DNA of 64,000 bases from Bin22 sp965207275. Its GTDB lineage: Bacteria; Chloroflexota; Dehalococcoidia; Lucifugimonadales; UBA3495. Below, piece by piece: positions 23,782-30,883 of the stretch (its first letter is position 1; every line of letters starts with the position of its first letter). Below the pieces are notes generated by a model that worked only from the letters and a program-made list of their open reading frames with translations, did not search any database and was not told the origin of the DNA. The stretch is from positions 434,001 through 498,000 of the forward strand of contig CBDBMH010000001.1 in assembly GCA_965207275.1 (NCBI GenBank). The letters are read 5' to 3'. Made by a program: the position numbers and the translations under genes.

Positions 23782-25395
23782 CTATCGGACTATCTTCCGG
23801 CGTGGGGATGGTGATTCCGATTCCTCAAACGACAACAAATCCTCGGTAGCTATGCCAAGGGTGATGTTCACGTTGTTGTCGCCGTCGATGACCACCTGGT
23901 CAACGAGCAACTGTATGACCTCGCGGCGTTTCTCGTCGGGCAGGCCGTCCAGGCTCTGGCTGAACCGGTGCGACCACCGGACCAGGTTCTCCATCACCAG
24001 CCGCTTCTCAGACGCCATCGACTCCCTGGCGCGGAGGTCGTGCAGGCTGGCCCGGGCGGCCTCCAGCCGCTCGATGATGAACCGCCGCTGCTGGTCCAAC
24101 TGCTCCTCGGTGATCTTCCCCGACACGTAGAGCCGGATGGCCCGCTCCTCCTCCACCTGGATCTTTCGGAGGTCGCGCTCGGCTCCGGCGATCCGTTCCG
24201 CCAGGCCGCCGTCAACCTCCGTGTCCATGGACTCGATGCCCGCCGCTATGAGCTCGGGATTCCGGACCATGTTCCTGACCTGGCTCCACACCAGACCCTC
24301 CAGCCGTTCGGCGCGGATGGACGCCGGCTTGCGGCAGCCGAGGCGGTCGTTCAGCATTCCGTAGCACTGGTAGTGGCGCTGGGGGGTTGTCCTGTCCCTG
24401 CTGACGGATTTGCCATCGCGCCTCGTATAGGTGCGGTACGAAGACCGGCAGGCGAACAGCCGGTTGCACTCCGCGCAGGTGACCAGGTGTTGCAGCAGGT
24501 AGAAGGCCTTGGTGTTGCGCTTGGAGCGCTGCTTGCGCTGCTTCTTCAGGGCCTGGGCCCGGTCCCAGATTTCCCCGTCCACCAGGGGCGGGAAGGGAAT
24601 CTCGATCCACTCGTCCCTGGGCCTAGGGTAGACCATCTCGCCGCCTTCGGTGACCACCCAACGGGCCCGGCCGTAGTGCCAGGTACCCTTGTAGACCTCC
24701 CGTCGGAGGATGTCGCTGACGTACGCCTTGTGCCAGCGGGAGCCGGGGTTCCTGAGGGGGGCGTCGTCCCGGGTGAGCCGCCGGATGATGTCCAGGCCGG
24801 AGGCGCCCTCGTGGACGTACATTTGGAAGATGCTGCGGACCACCTCGGCCTCGGGCTCGTAGATTTCCGGTCTGCCGTCGTCGCCGGTGCGGTAGCCGTA
24901 GGGCGGGGCGCCAGCGGGCATGCGTCCCTGCTTGGCCGAGCCGCGCTTTCCCATGGTGGAACGCTCCCTGAAGTTGTCCAGTTCCAGCTTGCCGATGGCG
25001 GCCATGAGTCCGAAGGTCTTCATGTCGATGGCGTCCATGACGGCTTCCAGCCGGATCTGGTGGGCCTCAATCACCTCCATCAGGGCGGCGGCGGGGAACA
25101 TGCCCCGGCTGAGGCGGTCGGACTTCCAGCAGACGATGGTGTCGAACCGCTCCCGCTTGGCGTCCTCCAGCATCCGCTGGAACTCGGGGCGTTTCTTGGA
25201 CCAGCCCCGGCCCACCTCCTGGTAGCGGGCGGTGATGGTCAGCCCCTTCTGCTGGCAGTAGGCCTCCATATCGGCCACCTGCTCGGAGATGGAGGTCTTG
25301 TCGTCCTCGGCCTGGCTCTTGTCCGAAACGCGGGCGTAGATGGCCGCCCGCTGCCCTGTGGTACGGTTCTGTGCCCTGGCCCTGGTTCTCGCCAT
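23782..25395 (-). CDS. Large serine recombinase (integrase) 1
   Basis: A 537-residue large serine recombinase. The resolvase-type catalytic domain (15-160) has the nucleophile Ser24 in YARVSDKS and the arginine-containing DRLSRG motif. The recombinase domain (about 190-300) follows, then a zinc-ribbon domain (CAECNRLF ... CYGMLNDRLGCRKP) and a long coiled coil (about 400-480) that controls directionality in this family. It would integrate and excise the element between att sites. It lies next to tRNA-Lys, the candidate attachment site. It starts at ATG 25395, with GGAGG upstream. Confidence 0.93.
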   Translation of the reverse strand: MARTRARAQNRTTGQRAAIYARVSDKSQAEDDKTSISEQVADMEAYCQQKGLTITARYQEVGRGWSKKRPEFQRMLEDAKRERFDTIVCWKSDRLSRGMFPAAALMEVIEAHQIRLEAVMDAIDMKTFGLMAAIGKLELDNFRERSTMGKRGSAKQGRMPAGAPPYGYRTGDDGRPEIYEPEAEVVRSIFQMYVHEGASGLDIIRRLTRDDAPLRNPGSRWHKAYVSDILRREVYKGTWHYGRARWVVTEGGEMVYPRPRDEWIEIPFPPLVDGEIWDRAQALKKQRKQRSKRNTKAFYLLQHLVTCAECNRLFACRSSYRTYTRRDGKSVSRDRTTPQRHYQCYGMLNDRLGCRKPASIRAERLEGLVWSQVRNMVRNPELIAAGIESMDTEVDGGLAERIAGAERDLRKIQVEEERAIRLYVSGKITEEQLDQQRRFIIERLEAARASLHDLRARESMASEKRLVMENLVRWSHRFSQSLDGLPDEKRREVIQLLVDQVVIDGDNNVNITLGIATEDLLSFEESESPSPRRKIVR

Positions 25396-25425
25396 GATTG
25401 CCTCCTGCTGATTACTTCCATAGCA

Positions 25426-25453
25426 AAAAGACCCGCCTCCTGTCGGGAGCGGG
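25426..25453 (-). terminator. Rho-independent terminator upstream of recombinase 1
   Basis: Read on the reverse strand: CCCGCTCCC, GACA, GGAGGCGGG, then TCTTTTT. The hairpin lies 31 bases before the recombinase start and would insulate it from transcription arriving from the right. Confidence 0.65.
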
Positions 25454-25610
25454 CCTGCGGGTAGTACAATGCCACCGCATCACCTGCTTCACTCAGGTGG
25501 CGCCGGGCCCGGGGTGTTTGCCGCACCGCCGGGCCAACCGTTGCTCAGGATGATACCAAGTAGGGGCGGCGGCGTCAAAGAATGTCATAATAGGGAAGAG
25601 CCGAACTGGG

Positions 25611-25766
25611 TCATTCTGCTCCGCCGCCGCCAACGGCCAGCTCGTGTTCCTGCCTGCTTTCGCCACGGGCGGGCTGTCCATCGGTGGCGTGTTCCAGCAG
25701 GAGGCAGTAAAGACGGCGCAGACGGTCCCTGGCGTCGGGGCCGGGGTTGAAGTCGATGGTGACCAC
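25611..25766 (-). CDS. Possible 51-residue protein
   Basis: Starting at GTG 25766, the product reads VVTIDFNPGPDARDRLRRLY and continues with a Leu-rich helix and a polar tail. The composition looks like a real small protein, and I have an impression of similar peptides in related elements, but the ribosome binding site is weak and no function is known. It would be read towards the terminator at 25426-25453. Confidence 0.4.
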   Translation of the reverse strand: MVTIDFNPGPDARDRLRRLYCLLLEHATDGQPARGESRQEHELAVGGGGAE

Positions 25767-26097
25767 GCCTAACTCATGGGCGCACCCGCCCCGTGTCTTC
25801 GGTGTCGCAGGTTTCCTGGGTTCTCTCAATGTTCGCCGCTCTCACTGGAATGACGCTCGTCCGGGTGTTGGACGCGGGCTTGCCCGGCGAACGTCTGGCA
25901 TAGGGTCAGTGTGAGCGATGGGGAAATCCGGCGTTATCCCTCGAAAGGGATTTCATCCGTGAAGTTTTCATGTGTGAAATGTCGTTTCGCCCCGGACAGC
26001 GCGATAGGGATAGGCGCAGTTATTTGGGTAGTGGGCGGTTGGAGAGGGGACTGATGACGCGAACTCGGCAGGGCCGGGGCCAATGGAACAGAATGGC
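25767..26097. other. Intergenic region with a shared regulatory repeat
   Basis: No gene is supported. The notable feature is the repeat at 25933-25963, which has a near-identical copy at 41595-41625. Confidence 0.5.
25933..25963. repeat. 31-base repeat, copy 1 (shared with 41595-41625)
   Basis: GTTATCCCTCGAAAGGGATT continues TCATCCGTGAA. It contains the palindrome ATCCCT/AGGGAT, followed by TTTCAT..GTGAA and a second TTTTCATGTGTGAAA half. The copy at 41595 differs at about three positions. It is a probable binding site for an element-encoded regulator. Confidence 0.55.
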
Positions 26098-26364
26098 CTA
26101 ATCGCGGGGCCGCGCCCTGGCGGCGGGGAGCAGGTGGCCCAGGCCCATACCGTCGGCCAGATCCTGGAGGGCCAGGAGGTGGTGCATGTTGGGCTGTACC
26201 CTCTGCTTGCGCCAGCGCCACAGGTTGAGGACGCTGGTGCCCAGGAGCCGGGCGATCTCGGCCCAGGGCAGGCCGGAGGCTTCCTTGAAGGCCTCCAGAC
26301 CCTGTGCGAAGTCGCCGGTGAGAACGTAGATGGTCTTCTGGCCGCGGACCCGCTTTCTAGACAT
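26098..26364 (-). CDS. Small HTH protein, cassette gene C
   Basis: An 88-residue protein with an HTH core: FKEASGLPWAEIARLLGTSV, then LNLWRWRKQRVQPNMHHLLA. The layout (SGL-W-EIA-LG, then WRWRK) matches the gene B product next to it and the genes at 63284 and 63589. It overlaps gene B by eight bases. Probably a regulator of the element, with target unknown. Confidence 0.65.
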   Translation of the reverse strand: MSRKRVRGQKTIYVLTGDFAQGLEAFKEASGLPWAEIARLLGTSVLNLWRWRKQRVQPNMHHLLALQDLADGMGLGHLLPAARARPRD

Positions 26365-26692
26365 GGATTCCCTCCTTCCCGAGAGGAACCGGAAGGTCCT
26401 CGCCCATCAGGATGTCCAGTCCGCCCGGAATCCGGGCCGCCAGCAGGACCAGGGAGTGGTAGGCGCCGCCGCAGGGTTCGGTGCCGTTCTGCCAGCGCAG
26501 GACCTGCTTGAGTTCCACGCCCAGGGCCCAGGCGAACTCCTCCCAGGTGAGGCCGCTGGCCTCCTTGAGGCGTACCAGGCGCAGGGGGAAGTCCTCCGGC
26601 AGGTCCCCGCTGAGACAAGGCAGAAGCCTTCCGCCGATGGCCGGACCGCGGGCGTAGACCGGCAGTCGTGGCGCTCTAATTGTCGTTGTCAT
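26357..26692 (-). CDS. Small HTH protein, cassette gene B
   Basis: A 111-residue protein. After a variable N-terminus, LPEDFPLRLVRLKEASGLTW leads into an HTH (EEFAWALGVELKQVLRWQNG). The C-terminal LAARIPGGLDILMGED motif is shared with the protein at 63284. The ATG at 26692 is chosen because a start at 26725 would overlap gene A by 50 bases. From 26692 the overlap is 17. Confidence 0.68.
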   Translation of the reverse strand: MTTTIRAPRLPVYARGPAIGGRLLPCLSGDLPEDFPLRLVRLKEASGLTWEEFAWALGVELKQVLRWQNGTEPCGGAYHSLVLLAARIPGGLDILMGEDLPVPLGKEGIHV

Positions 26693-26921
26693 CGCTTTGC
26701 AACTCGAAGAGTTCGTCGAAGTCATGGACGTCCAGAGCCCGCTGGATTCTGCGCCGGACTCGCCCGGAGGGGGCCCGCTCCCGGTTCAGCAGGGTGGACA
26801 GGTAGCCGGGGCTGATGCCGACCCGGCGGGCCAGCCAGTTCTGGGAGCGGCCCAGCGTTTCCAGGCGGGCCCAGATGGCCTGGGTCTTGAGGCGGACGGT
26901 GAGGCGGTATCGGGGTTTCAT
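26676..26921 (-). CDS. Small XRE-type protein, cassette gene A
   Basis: An 81-residue XRE-like HTH protein: LETLGRSQNWLARRVGISPG, then YLSTLLNRERAPSGRVRRRI. It closely parallels the protein at 63049 in length and layout (shared N-terminal RLTVRLKTQAIW-type strand and C-terminal LDVHDFDELFE). It is the first gene of a three-gene leftward cassette A-B-C read from the divergent promoter at about 27000. A Cro- or excision-regulator-like role is inferred. Confidence 0.72.
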   Translation of the reverse strand: MKPRYRLTVRLKTQAIWARLETLGRSQNWLARRVGISPGYLSTLLNRERAPSGRVRRRIQRALDVHDFDELFELQSDDNDN

Positions 26922-26959
26922 GCGGTTGGTAACCTCCGTTGGCAGCTCGTTGTTAGAGT

Positions 26960-27041
26960 GTTACACTAAGCAGTGCTTATGATATAGTGTAACCATGAGA
27001 CAGTAGCCTGTCAAGAACTGATGTTCTATAATACTAAGCAG
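26960..27041. promoter_or_regulatory. Divergent promoter and operator region of the XRE switch
   Basis: A 9-base inverted repeat GTTACACTA/TAGTGTAAC (26960-26968 and 26985-26993) overlaps a leftward promoter read on the reverse strand: TTGACA (27014-27009), 17 bases, TACACT (26991-26986). A rightward TATAAT lies at 27027-27032. A direct repeat ACTAAGCAG-NNN-TTAT occurs at 26965 and again at 27033. The arrangement is that of a phage-type repressor switch serving cassette A-B-C leftward and XRE/ImmA rightward. Confidence 0.65.
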
Positions 27042-27085
27042 CAATTATCCTCGCCCGTGAGCGCTGCCCAGGAGAACCGTCGCCC

Positions 27086-27454
27086 ATGACCGAAGACCGG
27101 GGCTACCCCTGGAGGAACATCGGAGCCCGCATCAAGGAGGCCCGGGTCAAGGTTGGTCTGACCCAGAGGCGGTTGAGCGAGATGGTGGGGGTCAGCCCCC
27201 ATGCCGTCTGGTCCTGGGAGGCGGGCAAGATGAAGCCCACCCCGGAGCACCTGCTGGAACTGGCCTACCGCTGCGAGACCAGCACCGACTGGCTCTTGGG
27301 CCGGGACGTGGTGGAGGCGGAGATACTGAAGGAGACGGACGCCTCCTTCCGCAACGCCATCCAGGGCCTGCCCATGGAGGACCTGGAGTCCATCATGGAG
27401 TTCATCCGCTTTGTGCGCGAGCAGCGGCGAAGGAAGGAGCGGGAGGAACGATGA
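27086..27454 (+). CDS. XRE-family repressor of the element switch
   Basis: A 122-residue protein with an N-terminal XRE HTH (IKEARVKVGLTQRRLSEMVG, then VSPHAVWSWEAGKMKPTPEH) and a charged C-terminal helix. It resembles ImmR/cI-type repressors that hold conjugative elements silent. It overlaps the following ImmA-like gene by four bases, the classic immR-immA layout of ICEBs1-type elements. AGGAGA precedes the ATG. Confidence 0.82.
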   Translation: MTEDRGYPWRNIGARIKEARVKVGLTQRRLSEMVGVSPHAVWSWEAGKMKPTPEHLLELAYRCETSTDWLLGRDVVEAEILKETDASFRNAIQGLPMEDLESIMEFIRFVREQRRRKEREER

Positions 27455-27879
27455 ACCTGGCGCAGCGGAAGGCCGTGGAACTGAGGAGACGGCTGGGGCT
27501 GCGGGGACGGGTGGAAGCGGAGGAGGTGGCCAGCATTTTGGGGCTGGAGGTGCAGCCCTGGCCGCTGGAGGTGCAGGAAGAGATGCTGCTGGGCCGGTAC
27601 ATCGGCGTGGCCGAGCGGCTGGACCACCGGCGGCGGCGTTGGGTGATCGCCCACGCCATCGGCCACAGCTTGTTGCACCCCGGCAACCACCTGTGGATCC
27701 GGGACCACACCAGCATGGGAGGCCGCTACGAGCGGGAGGCGGAGGACTTCGCCCTGGCCCTGCTGGTGGACGAACGGGAGGCCCGGGAGATGGGCCTCAG
27801 GGAGCTGTGGGAGGTGGCGGAACATTTCGGGGTCCCGCAGGAGTTGGTGGTGTTCCAGCCGACCCTGGTCATGGAGTGA
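27451..27879 (+). CDS. ImmA/IrrE-like metallopeptidase with altered zinc motif
   Basis: A 142-residue ImmA/IrrE-family protein. In known elements ImmA cleaves the adjacent repressor and so triggers excision and transfer. Here the HExxH motif reads HAIGH (68-72): both histidines are kept but the catalytic glutamate is alanine. The downstream EREAEDFALALL element, which normally supplies the third ligand, is present. The protein may bind the repressor without cutting it, or use another base. It is coupled to the XRE gene by overlap. Confidence 0.8.
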   Translation: MNLAQRKAVELRRRLGLRGRVEAEEVASILGLEVQPWPLEVQEEMLLGRYIGVAERLDHRRRRWVIAHAIGHSLLHPGNHLWIRDHTSMGGRYEREAEDFALALLVDEREAREMGLRELWEVAEHFGVPQELVVFQPTLVME

Positions 27880-27953
27880 ATCCCGTCCCGGACCAGGGAC
27901 CTGCCCGTGCCTGCGGCCCACGAGACCCGGGAGATGATGGGAAAGGATAAGGG

Positions 27954-28277
27954 ATGGAAGATATGGAGAGGCTGGAGCAGTCGTTGGCCGAACGGGACGG
28001 GGAGATGTTGGAGAATCTCCGTATGTGCTTCACACGCGCGCCGGGAACACCCAGTTCGTGGGAGGAGTTGCCCGAAGCAGACAAGGCATCCATCCGGAGA
28101 TTTTACTGGAAGAGCATGGGGGTTGAAATTGACGGGGGACAGGGAGTGCTGCCGGTATCCAGAGTCCTGCATACTCACCGCTCTGGTATCCGCCAGAATT
28201 GGCAATTCATCCCCTGTTCCAGGGGCCGCTCGGTGCCATGCTCTACTCTAATGGCGCCGCGTACCTTGTGCTGGTAA
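27954..28277 (+). CDS. Hypothetical protein, C-terminus doubtful
   Basis: A frame of 107 residues. The first 60 (MEDMERLEQSLAERDGEMLE and on to KASIRRFYWKSMGVEIDGG) are acidic and helical and look genuine. The rest is irregular and may be read-through after an old frameshift. AAAGGATAAGGG lies upstream. No function recognised. 28278-28458, before the methylase, shows nothing. Confidence 0.4.
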   Translation: MEDMERLEQSLAERDGEMLENLRMCFTRAPGTPSSWEELPEADKASIRRFYWKSMGVEIDGGQGVLPVSRVLHTHRSGIRQNWQFIPCSRGRSVPCSTLMAPRTLCW

Positions 28278-28458
28278 TATGGAGCGTGACGTACCGCACC
28301 CCGACTCTGGCACGCCACTTAAGTATACAGAACCAGTTCATTGGGTCAGGCGCGAACATTGAACGGGGGATCTGTGGGATTTTGAGCTCTGGAAGCGACG
28401 AGATGGCTAGAGAATGTCTGGCCTGCACCAACCCCTTACCTGGGAATAGCTCAAACAA

Positions 28459-29706
28459 ATGCTCATAAACGAGACATTCTCAACAACCTTCTTGGACCGA
28501 GAATCCGTTCCCCAGTGCGATTTGGATATCGCCAACCGTGTGCGTACCAATTTGCTTCCATGGGTTGGGCAGTTCTCGCCACAGTTAGTCGAGGAATTGT
28601 TGGTAGCATATGGCCAGCGGGCGCGCGTGGTTATGGACCCCTTCGTAGGAAGCGGAACGTCGCTGGTAGAAGCTGCTCGGCTTGGCAAGGGGGCTTGGGG
28701 GAACGATATCAACCCTGCTGCTGCCATTCTGTCTCGGGTGTACAGGTTGGTCAATGTCGCTCCCGACGAGAGGGAAAAAGCATTAGCATCCCTGGAAAAT
28801 CGCCTGACTGGGATTGTCGAGCCACCTGACGGGCCGCTTTTCTCTGGACTCGGTGCGGTCGGATCAGGGCAAGCTTCGCGGGAAACTACCCTCGTAAAAG
28901 TCTGGATGGATTCCGATACGGAGGTTTCCAAAATTCTTGCGGCGGCCCTTATTGTACTGTGCGACTTCTATCGAAACGATTTGAGCGCAGATAAGGTCCT
29001 CAAGAATTGGGAGCGTCTAGCTGAGACAGTCCGGTCGCTGCCGGAATCAAGTGAATCGGTCGAAGTCCACCAAGCGGATGCACGTAAGCTGCCCGCAAAA
29101 TCCGATTCGGTTGATTTGGTATTGACGTCACCTCCCTACATCAACGTCCACAATTATCATCAAAAGTTCCGTCGATCAGTCGAGGCTCTCGGTTGGAAGG
29201 TGTTGACAATTGCCCCTTCGGAAATCGGATCGAACCGTCAGAATCGGGGGAATCGATTTGTTACGGTTATCCAGTACGCGCTGGATATGGTTCTTGCAAT
29301 ACGTGAGATGGCGCGGGTCGCCAGACCCGACGCTCGGCTAATCCTCGTACTGGGACGGGAATCCACGGTACGTGGCGTCCCATTTTTCAATGGAGAACTC
29401 GTATCTGAATTGGCCGTACGAGGCGTCGGTCTGGAAAATGAGCGACGCCAGGAGCGTCAGTTCGTCAATCGGTATGGCAGTAAAATACGCGAGGACATAC
29501 TGCATTTTCGCATCTCCTCCGATATACCCGACGAAGGGTTTGGCCTGGCGTCAGCGCGGGCTATCGCAGGTCAAACCCTATCAGCAACCCGTCATCTAAC
29601 CGAAGCCGACGCTCGACGGGGTATTGATGACGCACTGGAGCGATTAGACTTGGTGGCTCCTTCGCCAATGTTATCTGACGGAGAACACTCTCAGGTTCTG
29701 TCATGA
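28459..29706 (+). CDS. DNA methyltransferase of a type II R-M pair
   Basis: A 415-residue site-specific DNA methyltransferase. Motif I is MDPFVGSGT (about 59-67), followed by the ND-x-NPAA region. The catalytic motif IV is TSPPY near residue 224, typical of N4-cytosine methylases, though some N6-adenine enzymes share it. It partners the overlapping Bpu10I-like nuclease gene (four-base overlap) and protects its site. Base composition of the pair is visibly lower in GC than the flanking element genes, which suggests separate acquisition. The ribosome binding site is weak. Confidence 0.85.
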   Translation: MLINETFSTTFLDRESVPQCDLDIANRVRTNLLPWVGQFSPQLVEELLVAYGQRARVVMDPFVGSGTSLVEAARLGKGAWGNDINPAAAILSRVYRLVNVAPDEREKALASLENRLTGIVEPPDGPLFSGLGAVGSGQASRETTLVKVWMDSDTEVSKILAAALIVLCDFYRNDLSADKVLKNWERLAETVRSLPESSESVEVHQADARKLPAKSDSVDLVLTSPPYINVHNYHQKFRRSVEALGWKVLTIAPSEIGSNRQNRGNRFVTVIQYALDMVLAIREMARVARPDARLILVLGRESTVRGVPFFNGELVSELAVRGVGLENERRQERQFVNRYGSKIREDILHFRISSDIPDEGFGLASARAIAGQTLSATRHLTEADARRGIDDALERLDLVAPSPMLSDGEHSQVLS

Positions 29707-30623
29707 CCACGGTACTTCCTACTCCCCACGTGGACAAACTCCAAGCCCTACTGGAGAACCGAAACCTGCCCGAGGCCGACAAGCCTCGGGTGCGTGAGGC
29801 GATCCAAAGGTACGGCGCCTGGGTTCGGGATGTCAGGGCGATCGAGGGCGATGGAGACGGCCTCGTTGATCCCTTGGTAGCTTCTCTCAACCGTTATCGG
29901 AAATGGATGGACCTCAACCTGATATTTGATAGTCCAGACAATTTCCTGCACCGGCAAAGGGGACAGTTGAAGCTCGACAACTCGGTCCTGGAGGAATTCT
30001 TGCCTTGGTTGGTCAGCAGGAGATTCACCGAACAATTGGCTGGTACCGGGTTGAGCCTGGGGCCGACAAATGCTTTTTCCCAACTCAGTTTCAACTCTGA
30101 TCCGTTCAACCGGACGAACGGGGGCGGGATGACCATCCGGTCCAAGGACCATGATTTTGCGGTGGCGCTCCCCTTGTTCCTCAAGGCTTCCCACAACCGG
30201 GACTTCAGCGACTCGCAGCAGGCGAGGACCAATTTGGCCTACTTTGCCGTTGAACTCAAGACCAATCTTGATAAGACGATGTTTCAGGAAGCCAGTGCAA
30301 CCGCCTATGACCTGAAGCTCGCCTTACCCAGTTCACGATACTTTCTGTTGTGCGAATGGCTGGATATGACTCCAATCAATACCGCTGTAACCGCCATCGA
30401 AGAGGTAATAGTTTTGCGTAAGGCAAAACGCATGTCGGCGAACGTGCGGCGTAATTTCGCCACGACCGGCGGAAGGGCACAAAACCGAGGCGCTTTCGAG
30501 CAACACTTGGACGACCATCCTTTCTCCCCAGACGCATTCAGGCGGTTCTTGGCACATGTGGAGCGACTATTCGTTGCCGGTGACGATAACGAACGACAAG
30601 CGCTGGAGCGAGGCTGGTTTTGA
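29703..30623 (+). CDS. Bpu10I-like type II restriction endonuclease
   Basis: A 306-residue protein resembling the Bpu10I family of type II endonucleases, which recognises CCTNAGC. A PD-(D/E)xK-like centre is visible: SKDHDFAVAL near residue 150 and VELKTNLDKTMF with Glu184 and Lys186. LLCEWLDMTPINT is a further family-like block. The start overlaps the methylase stop (ATGA), so the pair is co-translated. Family recognition is by eye, and specificity could differ. Confidence 0.75.
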   Translation: MTTVLPTPHVDKLQALLENRNLPEADKPRVREAIQRYGAWVRDVRAIEGDGDGLVDPLVASLNRYRKWMDLNLIFDSPDNFLHRQRGQLKLDNSVLEEFLPWLVSRRFTEQLAGTGLSLGPTNAFSQLSFNSDPFNRTNGGGMTIRSKDHDFAVALPLFLKASHNRDFSDSQQARTNLAYFAVELKTNLDKTMFQEASATAYDLKLALPSSRYFLLCEWLDMTPINTAVTAIEEVIVLRKAKRMSANVRRNFATTGGRAQNRGAFEQHLDDHPFSPDAFRRFLAHVERLFVAGDDNERQALERGWF

Positions 30624-30883
30624 CCCTTACCATCCCATGTGCGAAAGGCGAATAAGGCGGCGTGCAGCCAGAGTAATCGGCGCTCAGGTTGGGAAGCCAA
30701 AACACAAAGGCAGGGCGGTTCATTCCGTCTGGCTTTGAGCGTTCTTCTCTCTTCATGCTGCGTCTTCATTCCCTGTGTCGCCGCTGAGGACCGCGTCTGG
30801 GGGTCCTGAGCTCAGGGTGTGACCCTCCGGCCGGGTGCAGTAGAAGATTCACATGGCGTCGCTACCTCCGGTGACTTGGGAAT
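30624..30883. other. Intergenic region with clustered CCTNAGC sites
   Basis: No gene is supported. It separates the R-M pair from the convergent end of the T4SS operon. Three CCTNAGC heptamers occur within 34 bases: 30783-30789 (reverse), 30805-30811 (forward) and 30810-30816 (reverse), the last two inside the palindrome CCTGAGCTCAGG. No clear terminator was found. Confidence 0.5.

Noticed and set aside
23782..25395. Serine recombinase as an IS607/TnpX-type transposase
   Set aside because: Length, zinc ribbon and coiled coil fit large serine integrases, and it sits at a tRNA beside conjugation and switch genes.
23968..25464. 498-residue forward frame opposite serine recombinase 1
   Set aside because: It is a shadow of the recombinase, with no domain or start signal.
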